64,000 nucleotides of DNA from Dillenia suffruticosa (GCA_033439265.1 JAVTVX010000021.1:16085001-16149000); one strand, 5' to 3'. Shown: positions 12,326-23,645, numbered from the stretch's first letter. A program made the numbers and translations. Notes: generated by a model from the sequence alone, not told the origin.

Positions 12326-13604
12326 TTAATAATGTATTTTTAAGATTTTTCTCCCCACTCTCCGGTTCTCAGTCCAGAGAGGAGGCTTGTCTGGACTGTT
12401 GGGACCGGTGAAGGTCTCCCCGCAATGCCTTCCGCTGCATGTGTTAGATCTGCAAAATGCAAAGAAAACACCATCGGCAAAGCATAGAGGATCATACACT
12501 TTATCGGGGTCATACATAAAAATATTTTGTATCCAAAAGTGTCATGATAAAAGTAGCATCTTTGCTCGACTCACTTACAAATCCGAAGAACTCACCATTG
12601 GACCAGGGGCATTCTTTTACTTGCACATGATCCATGGGACAGTGGCATGGAAACCTAGGGCAATGTTGCTAGCCCACTGAACGTAGCTGGCTCCCTTTTC
12701 CTAGAATGCAAATTGGATGTTGTTGTACTCATTTTCAATCTATAAATCATCAAATGCATTGGCATATCCATAAAAATAGAAACTAGGACTTGTTAGAGAA
12801 GGCTAATTTTATTTCGAAATTTACTTGAGCCATAATGATGGGCCTCCTTGAGGAGCAAAAAGTTTTTCCTCTTTCATCTTGCCAATGTTCACCTCAGCAA
12901 ATTTCTTCATGTGATACTGCAAATCATACCAAAAAGAAAAGGGCCTTAATCCATAAAAGATGGAAGTTATTTAGAAAGACATTGAAATAGAAAATCTATG
13001 AAAGATGACCTTGAATAGTTCATTATCAGTTCTGAAGGCGATGTCTGGCACTTCTCTCAACCAGTAAGAAATCCTCTGAAATCGTCCAAATATTCAACAA
13101 ATCAAGACATACAAAGTATAGCCGATGAACTAGCAAAAATGGGTCTTCAGAAAGGAGCATGTGGGTTAGTCAGTTTCCAAAGAAAATTTGGCAAATTAGG
13201 TGGGAAGATATTCAAGGATTGTCCTTGTATACATATAGGTGACTTAGTGTATTATTGTTGTCAGAGGAAAAGAAATATCGTATGCAGTGGAACAACCGAA
13301 TCATGTGGGAGAGTAAAGATAAATGTGCTTGTGGGTAACAACTTGCAATATGTATTAAGGAGTGTACAAATATTAACAATAACAAACTAAAATGAGTATA
13401 AAACTATGGTGGAAATGTAAGTCTCCAACGAGCAGCTCCTTACAACACTTTAGTTTCCTCTTATTCTCTTATTCTTTCTTATGTTTATATAGAACATACG
13501 TACCCGTGATTCCATTCTGCCTCAATGTATGGTCCAATCCTCAGATTCCTTCTCTTGAGTCAACCTGATGAATTTGACAATGCATAGTTTCCCTCAACAT
13601 TCCA
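12326..13604 (-). pseudogene. GH35 beta-galactosidase fragment, catalytic half (broken)
   Basis: Minus-strand exon remnants of a plant beta-galactosidase, an enzyme that removes terminal galactose from cell-wall glycans. In gene order I read WNVEGNYAL and LRIGPYIEAEWNHG (about 13501-13604); a WLREVPDIAFRTDNELFK block (13012-13084); KKFAEVNIGKMKEEKLFAPQ followed by GGPIIMAQ with a GT donor (12825-12916); IENEYNN, the region of the catalytic acid, then SYVQWASNIALGFH and VPWIMCK (about 12540-12760); and [20 protein letters not shown] then TEN (about 12340-12440). In-frame stops occur after IQFAF and after CK, and there is a 1-base loss in the GFPYW region, so it is not functional. The C-terminal half is absent here; a C-terminal half lies at 20.1-21.7 kb. 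Confidence 0.85.
13105..13200 (+). pseudogene. Possible LINE RNase H tail inside the galactosidase remnant
   Basis: Plus-strand reading QSIADELAKMGLQKGACGL resembles the end of the RNase H domain (RVT_3 type) of plant LINEs. It sits between two galactosidase exon remnants, so a small insertion is plausible. Short and weak. Confidence 0.3.
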
Positions 13605-13961
13605 CTGCATAAAACAAAATTGCACATTTTATCATATATTATATTTGTGCTTAAGAAGGAACAATGATCCAAACATGTTACCGATCAAAACTATGCTAAA
13701 GTACCTCATGGAGGTTCCAGAAGACATAAGTCTGAATCAAATTGATTCCACATTACCTAGCCTTGTCCAAGATATCAGGCCACATCTGATACACATAAAA
13801 CAAGCTCCAAAATTCAGTTCTTTAGTTCCCCCCCCCCGGGGGGACACAGGCGATGAACTTTGGCTGGAAATGGATCAATGCAACCAATGCCACAAAAAGT
13901 TCGAAAAATTTTACTCCAAATTGTTTTTCATAACTTTTCGTTAAGCCCATTTTTAGTTTTA

Positions 13962-14003
<42 letters not shown>

Positions 14004-15069
14004 AATTGATCAATCTAAGAGTGTTCTTGTCTGGCAGTATTAACCTGCTTGAGATGACACATAAATTGCTAAATTCTTTATATGCTTTAAAAACGCTATA
14101 TGGTCAATCTAAAAATATATCAACAGTTAGCAATTTGGTCCCTAACAACAGAAAATCAGCCATAAAAGAACAATTTTCATTTCCACAGAGAGAGGAAATG
14201 GAAATCTTTTCATTCAACCATCCAAAAAGAATGTCAATCAATTAATGCTTAACAACAAAAGCACAAATATAATCAATTCAAGTCAAGAAACCCGAAGTTA
14301 AAAATAAAAACATTAGTCATAACTACTATTTTTGAGGTGAACGTACCATTTTAGCTCGACTGAAGCATCGGGTGGACTGCAAACTGCTTTATAATTTAAG
14401 AAATTACAAGACTTTCTTATAAAATGATTTGATTAAATCAATTATTTTTAAAATATTTGATTGTCATTTCTTTTTTTCTTTTTTTTTGCTAATTGACAAA
14501 AGTTATTTATTTCTAAAACTAGAAAAAAATAAAGATTTTTGGGAGATTGAGGAAGAGTGAAAAATGCCAAATGTTGTCCTAGTGTTTCAATCTATTTCTA
14601 GGCACCATTTTGCAATGACTTAAGGGTGCAAAACAACTCACAATCCCACATACAATGCAAGCCCCATCTTACCCTTCAGGGGCAAATTTGGAAATAGGAA
14701 CCCTCACCATCTCTCTCATTTCAAAATGAGCCTCAAAAATTGCAACCAGATAAGCTTTAATTTTGTGTATATATAAGTATAAATAATAAAATAATTTCGC
14801 ATATTTTTAAAATGGCTAGTATCGCACAATTTTTATAAAATTTTCTAACTAAATATTTTCTCATTAAAAAGTCATAAACATAATATCGCAAGTTTGAGCA
14901 ATAGAGTTATAATGAAATAAGGTGCCCTTAAGTTTCATAGTTTAAGTTAAAAAAAAAAATCTAAATTTTTATAAGTATTATAAAAATTAATCATGATGAG
15001 AGGTATTTTGGTCACTTCTTATCGTTTTTCCTTCTCAAACCTTTTCTCTTTTTTTTCCCCCTTCTTTGT
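13605..15069. other. Spacer between the galactosidase remnant and NLR2
   Basis: Holds a CT repeat at about 13969-14001 and a C/G run at about 13829-13843. Small frames (13645-13944, 14006-14245) are unrecognised. Confidence 0.4.
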
Positions 15070-15303
15070 CTCTCCCCTGGGCGCCGCTCTTGCTCTCGAA
15101 ATTAAAGCTCAAAGTCAAGGCGAAAGAAGAAGAAATTGATAGAAAATAGGTTTTGACAGTTCAAATAAAAGAGGGAAAGCAAGAGATTTGAACATCCAAA
15201 TAACAACATTTTGTGGGGTCTTTTGTTATGCAAAAACCACATTATTCATACCAAACTCAATTCACATAAAGTTTGCAAATAACAATTATCGAGAGAGAGA
15301 AAA

Positions 15304-18234
15304 TTACAATTCCCAAAGCACCACTTCGGGAATGTGCAGGATTTTGTAAAAATCCTCTCCCGCTTCTGGGGACGTTGTAGTTGTAGTTGAAGTCGACGTC
15401 TTATCTCCCCCGGTTTTCACCTTTCGGAGCCTATCCATAAATTCCTTGCGATCATCCCAAATCACCAACTCCTTGAGGGATGATATGAATCTCAATCCTT
15501 CTGGAATCGTTCTCAAATTTTTGCATCTATAAAGCACAAAATGCCTGAGACAAGGCATGGCTCCTTTTTCTACAATCCACTCTTTTAGGTTATCCAAAAA
15601 CCCAAATTGAAGACGTTGCAATCGGGGAAACCCATTTGCAGAGCAAGTCATTCTGGTCCCGCAGAAGGACTCAGCACCTAAACAAAGGAAATTCAAGCAG
15701 GGAAGTTTCTCTAGTGCTGCCAATGGATCTTGCTTTTCCAGTCTCGAGTACTCCAAGATCAACTTGGTAAGATTGGGTGGGAGTTGATGTTGTAATGGGA
15801 GTAGCAACTGTCCCTCGTTTTGTAGTCGTTGTGATGGCTCCCCTGCTGCTAGTGTTTCTGTCTGCCTTGTCTCTCTTATTTTTCCCCTAATAAATAGTTT
15901 AGAGAGTTTTCCACAACGAGAAAGTGATTCAAGACTCGGAATTTCATCACCTGCCACCGTTAATTCTAAACGCAATGAGCGAAGACAATCTAAACTGATG
16001 CAAGGGGATTTAAGCACCGCTTCTACTTGCTCTGCAGTTTCTATTCCGAACACCCCCAATTTCTCAAGACTTGTTAGGTGCTGCAGATCCCTAAACATCC
16101 ATGACCCTGCTTCTACCTTCCCAAAACACTGTAGCTTTTTTAAAGCATCGACTCTAAACTCTTTACTTTTTCCCTCCAAATAAAACACAAACAAATACCT
16201 CAACTGCTTCATCTTCTGCAACACGTTTGGAAAGTGGATGCCATTATAACTGCTACTACAGTCCAAGATTTGCAAATTTTGAAGATTACCAAGAGATTGT
16301 GGAATCCTAGCTAGGTCAAATCCTACTAAACCAAGGTACTTCAAATGAATCAGATTCCCAATTTGTTCCGGCAACTTGGCTTCATTAAATTTAACATTTT
16401 GAAGATGTAATACCCTAATAAGAGGCAAGTTTGTACAGACAGTCTTCCATTCTAATTCTGATAGTTCAAATCTTGAGCCAAAATATAAAAAAGATCTGAT
16501 GCCAAAATTCCTATACTTCAAAAGAAAGCACCTAGTAAAATCAGAATCATTACCTGCGTGCAGAGCAATCCTCCGAACTTTTGATGCATCAGTTCCATTT
16601 ATGGAAGACAAACCATAGCGATTGGATGGCGATGATGGGGACAAAATTTCAAAGAAATTTTCTTCTCTTGCCTTCTCCAAACACAAATCTCGTATCAGAT
16701 CATGCATCCGACATGTTTTGACTCTTCCATCGGTGTCTCTCGCTCCTACCTGAATCATACTCCTCTCAATCAACTCTTCCAACCATTCTTCGCCTGCACT
16801 CTCCATAGTGTGTTCTCTGTCAATTTCCGATGACAAAATAAAGCCCTCGGCAATCCACATTCGAATCATTTGCTTTGCCCGGATATCAGCATCCTCCGGA
16901 AACAATCCCAAGTACAGAAAGCACGGCTTCAAGCGGTATGGCAAATCATCGTTGCTCAATTCTAAGACACTCAGAACTTTTCCTTGTTGTTGAGCGGCGT
17001 CTTTTCCAGCTGCTCTCAACTGCAGACCAATGTTCTGGTGGAGCTTTTTCCACTCTTGAAGCGATGACTTTGTTGCTAAAAGCCCTCCAAGTACAACTAC
17101 CGCCAAAGGCAAGCCACCACATCTCTTCACCATCTCCTTTCCTAATTTGCAAAGCTCGGTAACTTCTTGGCTTCTCCTTTCTTCATTGATTTTAGTTTTT
17201 TTGCTTAGCAACTCCCAAGCCTCATCATCTGTTAGACTTCGTGGCTCGTGAACAATGAAACGGGGGTCTGCCTGCTGAGCTACATAACGTTTGCGAGTGG
17301 TGAGTATGAACTTACTTCCAACCTTTCCTTGTGGAAATGCATGTGAGAGCTCTTCCCAAGCTTTTGTTTCCCATATATCATCGAGTACCAACAAGTATAG
17401 CCTCTCTTCAAGGAAACGGTATAACTTTTCTGCCAACTCCTGGTTCTTCATTTTATCAATTAGCTTCCTTTCTTCTTGTGTTGGTGAACTTGTCTGTATT
17501 AGTATATTTTGCAGCAAATCTCTACTATTCGATTGCTGGGAAATGAAAACCCACGAGCGGCAATCAAAGTGTTTCTTAACAAGAACATGATTGTAAAGCC
17601 TTTTTGCCAGAGTAATCTTGCCAGAACCTCCGATTCCAACAATGGAAACAACTCGTGCATCTGCTTCTTCATTGTTCAGCTCTCGAACTAGATTATCTAT
17701 GTCTTCATCCAAGCCCACCACATGCTCTTCCTCCTCATGTGCATAGCTGCATCTCCAATCTTGTTGGGACCGCCTGCTTTCAGTTGAAGCTCCAGCCATA
17801 TCCTGCACCATATGGAGGGGCAGAGTTTTTTGGATCTGAGAGATCCTCGCATTGATGGCTTCAATCTTGTTGCCAACTTGGTGGATGTAGTGGCATTTCT
17901 TGAAGATTGAAGCTGGCTTTTTAAGAAAGCCTATCAAGCCTCCTCTACCTCCTCGACTCATAGATGCAACTTTGAGAATGTAAGTGTCAATGACGTCCTC
18001 CGAATCATAAGCAATGTCTCTGAATTGGGAGATAACAGTCCGGAGCTGCTGAGTTTCTTCTAGATGCATAATTGCATCTGCATCTCTTAAGAAGCTCTGA
18101 ATCCATTTCAGCTGGTCTTGCAATATCTGGACTTGACCAGAGACAGCGTACAAGAACTTGAATTCATTGATGAGCTGATCCATGATTCTTTCAATCACCG
18201 GGGACATCAAGGCCTCAGCCATCGAATTTGCCAT
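15304..18234 (-). CDS. NLR2: CC-NB-ARC-LRR protein with altered P-loop (GKIT), 976 aa
   Basis: Tandem paralogue of NLR1 with the same architecture: Rx-type CC with EDVID, NB-ARC with kinase 2 LLVLDDIWE, GLPLA, RNBS-D, MHD in CRMHDL, then LRRs. The reading frame is open for 976 codons. The oddity is the Walker A motif, GGSGKITLA: Lys206 is kept but the following Thr, which normally contacts Mg2+ and phosphate, is Ile207. The codon reads ATT where NLR1 and NLR3 have ACT. By family knowledge this should weaken or abolish nucleotide binding, so the protein may be a dead receptor, a decoy, or one acting through partners (inference). CC and NB-ARC are very similar to NLR1; differences concentrate in the LRR, the recognition region. 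The last residues diverge from NLR1 after DFYKI. Confidence 0.93.
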   Translation of the reverse strand: MANSMAEALMSPVIERIMDQLINEFKFLYAVSGQVQILQDQLKWIQSFLRDADAIMHLEETQQLRTVISQFRDIAYDSEDVIDTYILKVASMSRGGRGGLIGFLKKPASIFKKCHYIHQVGNKIEAINARISQIQKTLPLHMVQDMAGASTESRRSQQDWRCSYAHEEEEHVVGLDEDIDNLVRELNNEEADARVVSIVGIGGSGKITLAKRLYNHVLVKKHFDCRSWVFISQQSNSRDLLQNILIQTSSPTQEERKLIDKMKNQELAEKLYRFLEERLYLLVLDDIWETKAWEELSHAFPQGKVGSKFILTTRKRYVAQQADPRFIVHEPRSLTDDEAWELLSKKTKINEERRSQEVTELCKLGKEMVKRCGGLPLAVVVLGGLLATKSSLQEWKKLHQNIGLQLRAAGKDAAQQQGKVLSVLELSNDDLPYRLKPCFLYLGLFPEDADIRAKQMIRMWIAEGFILSSEIDREHTMESAGEEWLEELIERSMIQVGARDTDGRVKTCRMHDLIRDLCLEKAREENFFEILSPSSPSNRYGLSSINGTDASKVRRIALHAGNDSDFTRCFLLKYRNFGIRSFLYFGSRFELSELEWKTVCTNLPLIRVLHLQNVKFNEAKLPEQIGNLIHLKYLGLVGFDLARIPQSLGNLQNLQILDCSSSYNGIHFPNVLQKMKQLRYLFVFYLEGKSKEFRVDALKKLQCFGKVEAGSWMFRDLQHLTSLEKLGVFGIETAEQVEAVLKSPCISLDCLRSLRLELTVAGDEIPSLESLSRCGKLSKLFIRGKIRETRQTETLAAGEPSQRLQNEGQLLLPLQHQLPPNLTKLILEYSRLEKQDPLAALEKLPCLNFLCLGAESFCGTRMTCSANGFPRLQRLQFGFLDNLKEWIVEKGAMPCLRHFVLYRCKNLRTIPEGLRFISSLKELVIWDDRKEFMDRLRKVKTGGDKTSTSTTTTTSPEAGEDFYKILHIPEVVLWEL

Positions 18235-18340
18235 TCTAAAACTGATCCTTTCACGGCAATGAAAACGAAACTAGTAGTTTTACATTTTTGGGTGACACAA
18301 GAGCTTGGTTTTGCCTGATAAAATACAGCTTACCAACTCC

Positions 18341-18353
18341 TTTTTTATATAGA
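18341..18353 (-). promoter_or_regulatory. Probable TATA box of NLR2
   Basis: On the minus strand this reads TCTATATAAAAAA, about 110 bases upstream of the NLR2 ATG. The same context (ATAGCTCTATA followed by A's) is conserved upstream of NLR3 at about 23733-23746, but it is missing from NLR1 because of a deletion. Position and conservation support a core promoter; no transcript evidence is available. Confidence 0.5.
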
Positions 18354-18616
18354 GCTATCCTTCGGGAAACTCTCCATGATTCTTACTACTTGATGTGAGA
18401 TATACAAAGCTATTTATTCGTCTCCAGTTAACCTGTAAAAAGTGGTATTTGATTCTTAATACGAAGCGTGAGCTTGAGCAAACTTGTAGTGACTTCATCA
18501 AACAGCATTCCTCGAGAAAAAGTTAATGTACTGATGCTAAATTCAATTCTCATGTTCATTTCACCTTTTCGGATTCCTACTCCTTTTCCTTTTTTCCTTT
18601 TCTCTTTCCGGGATTC

Positions 18617-18621
<5 letters not shown>

Positions 18622-18674
<53 letters not shown>
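18622..18674. repeat. (CT)26 microsatellite in the NLR2 5' flank
   Basis: Uninterrupted CT repeat. The paralogous tract upstream of NLR3 is split by a LINE fragment. Confidence 0.95.
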
Positions 18675-18678
<4 letters not shown>

Positions 18679-20099
18679 CCTCCCTTGTTTTTAAAAGATT
18701 TTTCATAGGATCAATACCCTACAAAATAGGAGAAGAAAAGGCATTATCTTTTATGCTAAGCTGCTGATTCTCTCTTTCAAGTGTCCTCCATTAACTTTTG
18801 AAAAGCAGGCTTTGGTTGAAGTGACTGCTGAATTTTCAAGAATAAATTCTGCGTAAGAAAAAGTGACCCCTGGATGTGCTTTTTGAGGAAACATATGGAT
18901 AAACAACACATACTTATGCGTGTACATAGCAATTACCTATAATGGCCCTCAAAATCGGATATCAAAGGGTCAAGCTCAATGAATGTCTAGAGGGCAATTT
19001 TATGGAGAAGAAAAGGAGGCCAAAAGAAGTGCCAAGGGACAATAAAAGGAAGTGCTAAAGGAGAATAAAAGAGAGAGAAACGAGGATAGGAAATGAAGAG
19101 TTGTAGAGGAGAGAGTGGAGTGGAGGATTTTATAAAGGTGACTGATTCGTTGGCGACTGACGTGGGAGGCAAGAGTTTCTGTTTTACCAAATTGGTCTAA
19201 CCTCTGTTTCTTATTGTATTAAACATAGCAACTCACGCTTTTTATAAAAATTGCTTGCAAAATTTTTCTTGGCTTCTTAATAGTAAGAATTATGACTTAA
19301 AATTGAATATTTTATAATAAAAAATATTTATAACACATCTAAAAAATACACATACACATCAAAATAATTATTAAAATACACACTAAACTTAAAAAAATAA
19401 AACAAAGAAAATGCCACACATACTAATACAATACTAAATTTTAGTGTTATGGAAATCATAAAATTTGAATTGGTAAAATATTATATTATATATTACACTA
19501 GAACATGGTCAAGCAAGCCTGCCGCCTCCAAACATTGGGCGTAGCTTAATATTTTTGGCATTTTTATAACCCGGATGGATCTGAGTTTAGATTTTTTAAA
19601 AATGCGTTTAACTTAAAAATTATTAAAATTAGATCCATTGATCGGCCAAATGATTTCTAATAATGTTAAGTAGTAATAAATAATAATAAGGTTGGTAGAC
19701 TGAATCGTTTGCTTATATTATAAGTCTTTATACACTATAAAATATTTAATTTGAATACCATTATAATTTTTTTAATAAATTTATTATTAAAACTCTACCA
19801 AGATATTAGATAATCAGTTGCAAAATCCTGATAATAATTTAATTTTGAGATATGTTATTTATTACAATTGAATGTTTAATGTCATGATTGGCCAAATACC
19901 CTAATGAATTGCAATACATTTGGCTTTTCTTTTAAGCAATGTTAACTTGGGAGACAAACTAGATTCATTTTTAACAACAAAAATGGGGTTTTTTTTTTTT
20001 TTTTTTTTTTTTGGTTTCAGATTGTGAACATAAAGTCTTAGCAAAGGTTTCAATTTCTATCAATAAACTATAAAGTCTTACCTAGATGGCAAGTCTTAG

Positions 20100-21712
20100 G
20101 AGTGCCCGGGAAAATCTCTCTCATTGGTGAAAAGGGCCGCATCTGCTGGGACTTTGCAGGTGTTCTTCCCCAAGCAATGCTGCTCAATCAAACAAGAGAG
20201 AACAAGAAATAGAGTTATGTTAAGAAGTTTTAGGACAGAGGTTCATGACTTATGTTACTGTCTTTTTGTTAACGCAATTTATTCGATACTTGTTTAGCAT
20301 ATAAGTGTCATGGAGCATATAGCATTTTCCCACGATTATTTACCTGCTCAACAACCTTCTTCACGTTTGGTGCATGGCACTCGCCAGGTACATAGGTTCC
20401 AGATCACCATAGTCATTGAACTGTGCATGAGCGATGACCTTGTTGCTAGGACAGTTCAGGCGAGCCAGAGGTTTTAGCTCTGTAGCCATAGTTTCAAACT
20501 TGTCCTTCGTCCTCCTCCATGAGGAGACGGGTGGAGAGGTATAATCAGGGATGAAGCTACAGATTGTGTCTCTGTAGATAATTAGGAACCAGATCTTTTC
20601 TGGTTTGCCACCTTCTTCTTCAAGGAGGACCAAGAGGCTCTTCTTTTCCTTCGAGAAGGCTCTTGGAATGTGGTACCTGCAGAACACGTACTAGCTTATG
20701 ATATCTTGCTTATCAAATGGATGAGACAATTAGACGATGCATAATCAAATCTTCTGAGACTAACTCAGATCGAGTAGGTTTGCAAAGAGGAGAGAGATGA
20801 AGACACTCAGTATTGGCCAAGGCTGTGACCATTGACCAAGCAATACCTTTGCCCATGCTAGATAGATTAAGAGCCACAGGTGACGTTCCTTTTGGTGCAT
20901 CAAAGTATGTCTGCAACACAAGAACAACAATCAAATCATCTTATGTTCAAAAAGGGAAAAAAAATAATTTCCCAACTTTCCAATCATGTATAACAGAGCA
21001 ACTTTGCCTTGTACGATGTAAGGGCCTTTCTGGGTCTGGTTTTCTGCTTCTTAGCTTTCTGTGATTCTTCTTCTGTAAAGCGAGGCACTTTCTCTCCATC
21101 CAAGCCAACCTGCATTGTTATATAGACCATTTTTAATAAGGCCAAAATATTGAAGCCACTTGGTGATAACTTTTGTTTGAATTTTGATCCTTTCAAGTAC
21201 CTTGTGTCCCCAACTGTTGAGTGTGTGATCAATGGTTCTAGTATTCAATCCCTGAATCAGCATGTAGTGGAATCCAGCAAGGCTCCTCTCCAAGTAGACG
21301 CCGCTATTCTACACACTGTGAAAGAACTCTATTAGAATTGAGCAATATTAAAAGCTAACGCTTTACTTGTTTGATTTACCTACGGCTAACCAACAAGGTT
21401 GCCCAACAAAGCAATGTGATTGACTCTGATCTTCAACTTAATAGGCTTTTTCAAGACAAAGCTCTTCTCAGCATGGCTTCCATGATCAGATCCTTAAAAA
21501 AAAAAGCCTTAGAGTTGGACAATCTGCAACAAGAGTGAAACATTACCTACATACTCTCAATTGACAAAAGCATGCAGAGCATGACCAAGACTAGCAACTT
21601 GCAAGATTGAGACAGCAAACTTTCACCATGCAAGGTTTTCCGAGCCCAATTCAATCATAGTAGCGTTCCAACCATAGTCTGTGGTATCTTTAAGCAGACT
21701 ATGGAGTTCATA
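20100..21712 (-). pseudogene. GH35 beta-galactosidase fragment, C-terminal half with lectin domain (broken)
   Basis: Minus-strand remnants in gene order: LLKDTTDYGWNATMIELG (about 21601-21705); LQVASLGHALHAFVN then a stop where the family has Gly (about 21545-21600); AEKSFVLKKPIKLK and NHIALLGNLVG (21400-21480); ERSLAGFH to LNSWGHK (about 21200-21290); VGLDGEKVPRFTEEE (about 21060-21110); TYFDAPKGTSPVALNLSSMG (about 20850-20912), followed by a 1-base loss and a TGG to TGA change in the GQYW block; YHIPRAFSKEKKSLLVLLEE (about 20620-20687); and a SUEL-type lectin end with LNCPSNKVIAHAQF, GECHAPNVKKVVEQ (1-base frameshift) and HCLGKNTCKVPADAALF (20105-20460). Several stops and frameshifts make it a pseudogene. 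It abuts an unrelated plus-strand fragment near 21712. Confidence 0.88.
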
Positions 21713-22110
21713 TGGCTGTTTTTTCCTGCATTGGGGGTGCTCTGGACTGTTGGGATGGCTTCTTATGTCATTTCCCATTGGTGGTTACTGTTTGCTAGAA
21801 GTGAGGCATGGAAGTTCCTTAGACTGTGCTGCGCGACAATCTGTGTCACCAGGAAACATCATCATTGATTTTCATTCAAAATTGATTATCTTTCTACAAT
21901 ACCAACTTGCAGCGAGTTGAGAAAGACTTTACCTTTAGAGTGTTGAGGACAACTGTCTTGCAATCAGGGAGAATGCTAATGGATCAGCGTGACAGAAAGT
22001 ACGATTGGCCCCTCCATGTGATTGTTGCAGGAATTTTGGGATGGCTGTTCATCAAGAATGCCACACAGGTATCTGATCCAAGCTTCTCATAGTGTCTCAC
22101 CTGCACTGTA
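21713..22110 (+). pseudogene. Fragment of an unidentified membrane-protein gene
   Basis: Between the galactosidase remnant and the NLR3 breakpoint lies plus-strand DNA with gene-like structure. About 21700-21850 encodes hydrophobic stretches such as LFFPALGVLWTVGMASYVIS. About 21911-22068 is flanked by a TTGCAG acceptor and a GTATCT donor and encodes DFTFRVLRTTVLQSGRMLMD, then YDWPLHVIVAGILGWLFIKN. I do not recognise the protein. It looks like two or so exons of a transmembrane protein brought here by rearrangement. Confidence 0.4.
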
Positions 22111-22229
22111 TTCCAATATTTAGTCTATGCCTTTACTATGTGTATTCATTAATGTTAAAAGTTCATATGGTACAAAGCATCAGGCTGTGTATGTCTCTGT
22201 GTGCCTGTGTGTTTAATTACCTCAACTTC

Positions 22230-23645
22230 TTAACCCTCGGCAATCCACATTCGAATCATTTGCTTTGCCCGGATATCAGCATCCTCCGGAAACAATCCCA
22301 AGTACAGAAAGCACGGCTTCAAGCGGTATGGCAAATCATCGTAGCTCAATTCTAAGACACTCAGAACTTTTCCTTGTTGTTGAGCGCCCTCTTTTCCAGC
22401 TGCTCTCAACTGCAGACCAATGTTCTGGTGGAGCTTTTTCCACTCTTGGAGCGATGACCTTGTTGCTAAAAGCCCTCCAAGTACAACTACTGCCAAAGGC
22501 AAGCCGCCACATCTCTTCACCATCTCCTTTCCTAATTTGCAAAGCTTGGTAACTTCTTCGCTTGTGCTTTCTTTCTTGATTTTAGTTTTCTTGCTTAGTA
22601 ACTCCCTAGCCTCGTCATCTGTTAGACTTCGTGGTTCGTGAACAACGCAATGGGGGTCTGCCTGCCGAGGTATATAACGGTTGCGAGCGGTGAATATGAG
22701 CTTACTTCCAACCTTTCCACGGGGAAATGCATGTGAGAGCTCGTCCCAGGCTTTCGTTTCCCATATATCATCGAGTACCACCAAGTATAGCCTCTCTTCA
22801 AGGAAATGGTATACCTCTTCTACCAACTCCTCGTTCTTTATTTTGTCAATTAGTTCCCTCTCTTCCTTTGTCGGTGAACTTGTCTGTTTTAGTATCTTTT
22901 GCAGTACATCTCTGCTATCCCACTGCTGGGAAATGGAAACCCACGAGCGGCAATTAAAGTGGTTTTTAACAAGAACATGATTGTAAAGCCTTCTGGCCAG
23001 AGTGGTCTTGCCAGAACCTCCAATTCCAACAATGGAAACAACTTGTGCATCTGCTCCTTCATTGTTCAGCTCTCGAACTAGATTATCTATGTCGTCATCC
23101 AAGCCCACCACATGCTCTACCTCCTCATGTGCATAGCTGCATCTCCAATCTTGTCGAGACCGCCTGCTTTCAGTTGAAGCTCCAGCCATATTCAGCACAA
23201 TATGAGGGGGCAGAGTTTTTTGGATCTGAGAGATCCTCGCATTGATGGCTTCAATCTTGTTGCCAACTTGGTGGATGTAGTGGCATTTCTTGAAGATTGA
23301 AGCTGGCCTTTTAAGAAAGCCAATCAAGCCTTCTCTACCTCCTCGACTCATAGATGCAACTTTGAGAATGTAAGTGTCAATGACGTCCTCCGAATCATAA
23401 GCAATGTCTCTGAATTGGGAGATAACAGTCCGGAGCTGTTGACCACCTTCTAGATGCATAATTGCATCTGCGTCTCTTAAGATGCTCTGAATCCATTTCA
23501 GCTGGTCTTGCAATATCTGGACTTGATCAGAGACATCACGCAAGAACTTGAATTCATTGAGGAGCTGATCCGTGATTCTTTCAATCACCGGGGACACCAC
23601 GGCTTGAAGCATGGAATCTGACATTCTAAAACTGATCCTTTCCAA
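22230..23645 (-). pseudogene. NLR3: truncated CNL (CC-NB-ARC only), 471 codons
   Basis: Third tandem CNL. The frame starts MERISFRMSDSML; the paralogous start is the internal Met at codon 8 (MSDSMLQA). The CC domain with EDVID, an intact P-loop GGSGKTTLARR, kinase 2 LVVLDDIWE, RNBS-B and GLPLA are all present. The coding sequence then stops within RNBS-D right after RMWIAEG, where NLR homology ends near 22233 and unrelated DNA supplies a TAA. The MHD motif and the whole LRR (about 500 residues) are missing. No other lesion is seen, so a short CN-type protein could still be made; truncated CN proteins are known in plants and some are active. I call it a pseudogene because the end is an accidental breakpoint. 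Confidence 0.85.

Larger units (their letters stand above)
18240..20060 (-). repeat. NLR2 5' flank, paralogous to parts of 23640-42470
   Basis: Starting at the ATG this flank matches the NLR3 flank through GCGTGAGC, the CT repeat and TTTCATAGGATCAATACCCT. It then matches pieces beyond later insertions: 18766-18930 with 24655-24832, 18935-19000 with 34104-34190, 19060-19640 with 34780-35620, and 19740-20060 with 42150-42470. It is the nearly uninterrupted reference that dates the insertions in the third unit. Confidence 0.8.

Noticed and set aside
18428-18767. Ser/Leu- or Arg/Glu-repeat frames at 18428, 18468, 41929, 56435, 57523, 57663, 58061 and 61746
   Set aside because: Translated CT/GA microsatellites with no independent coding evidence.
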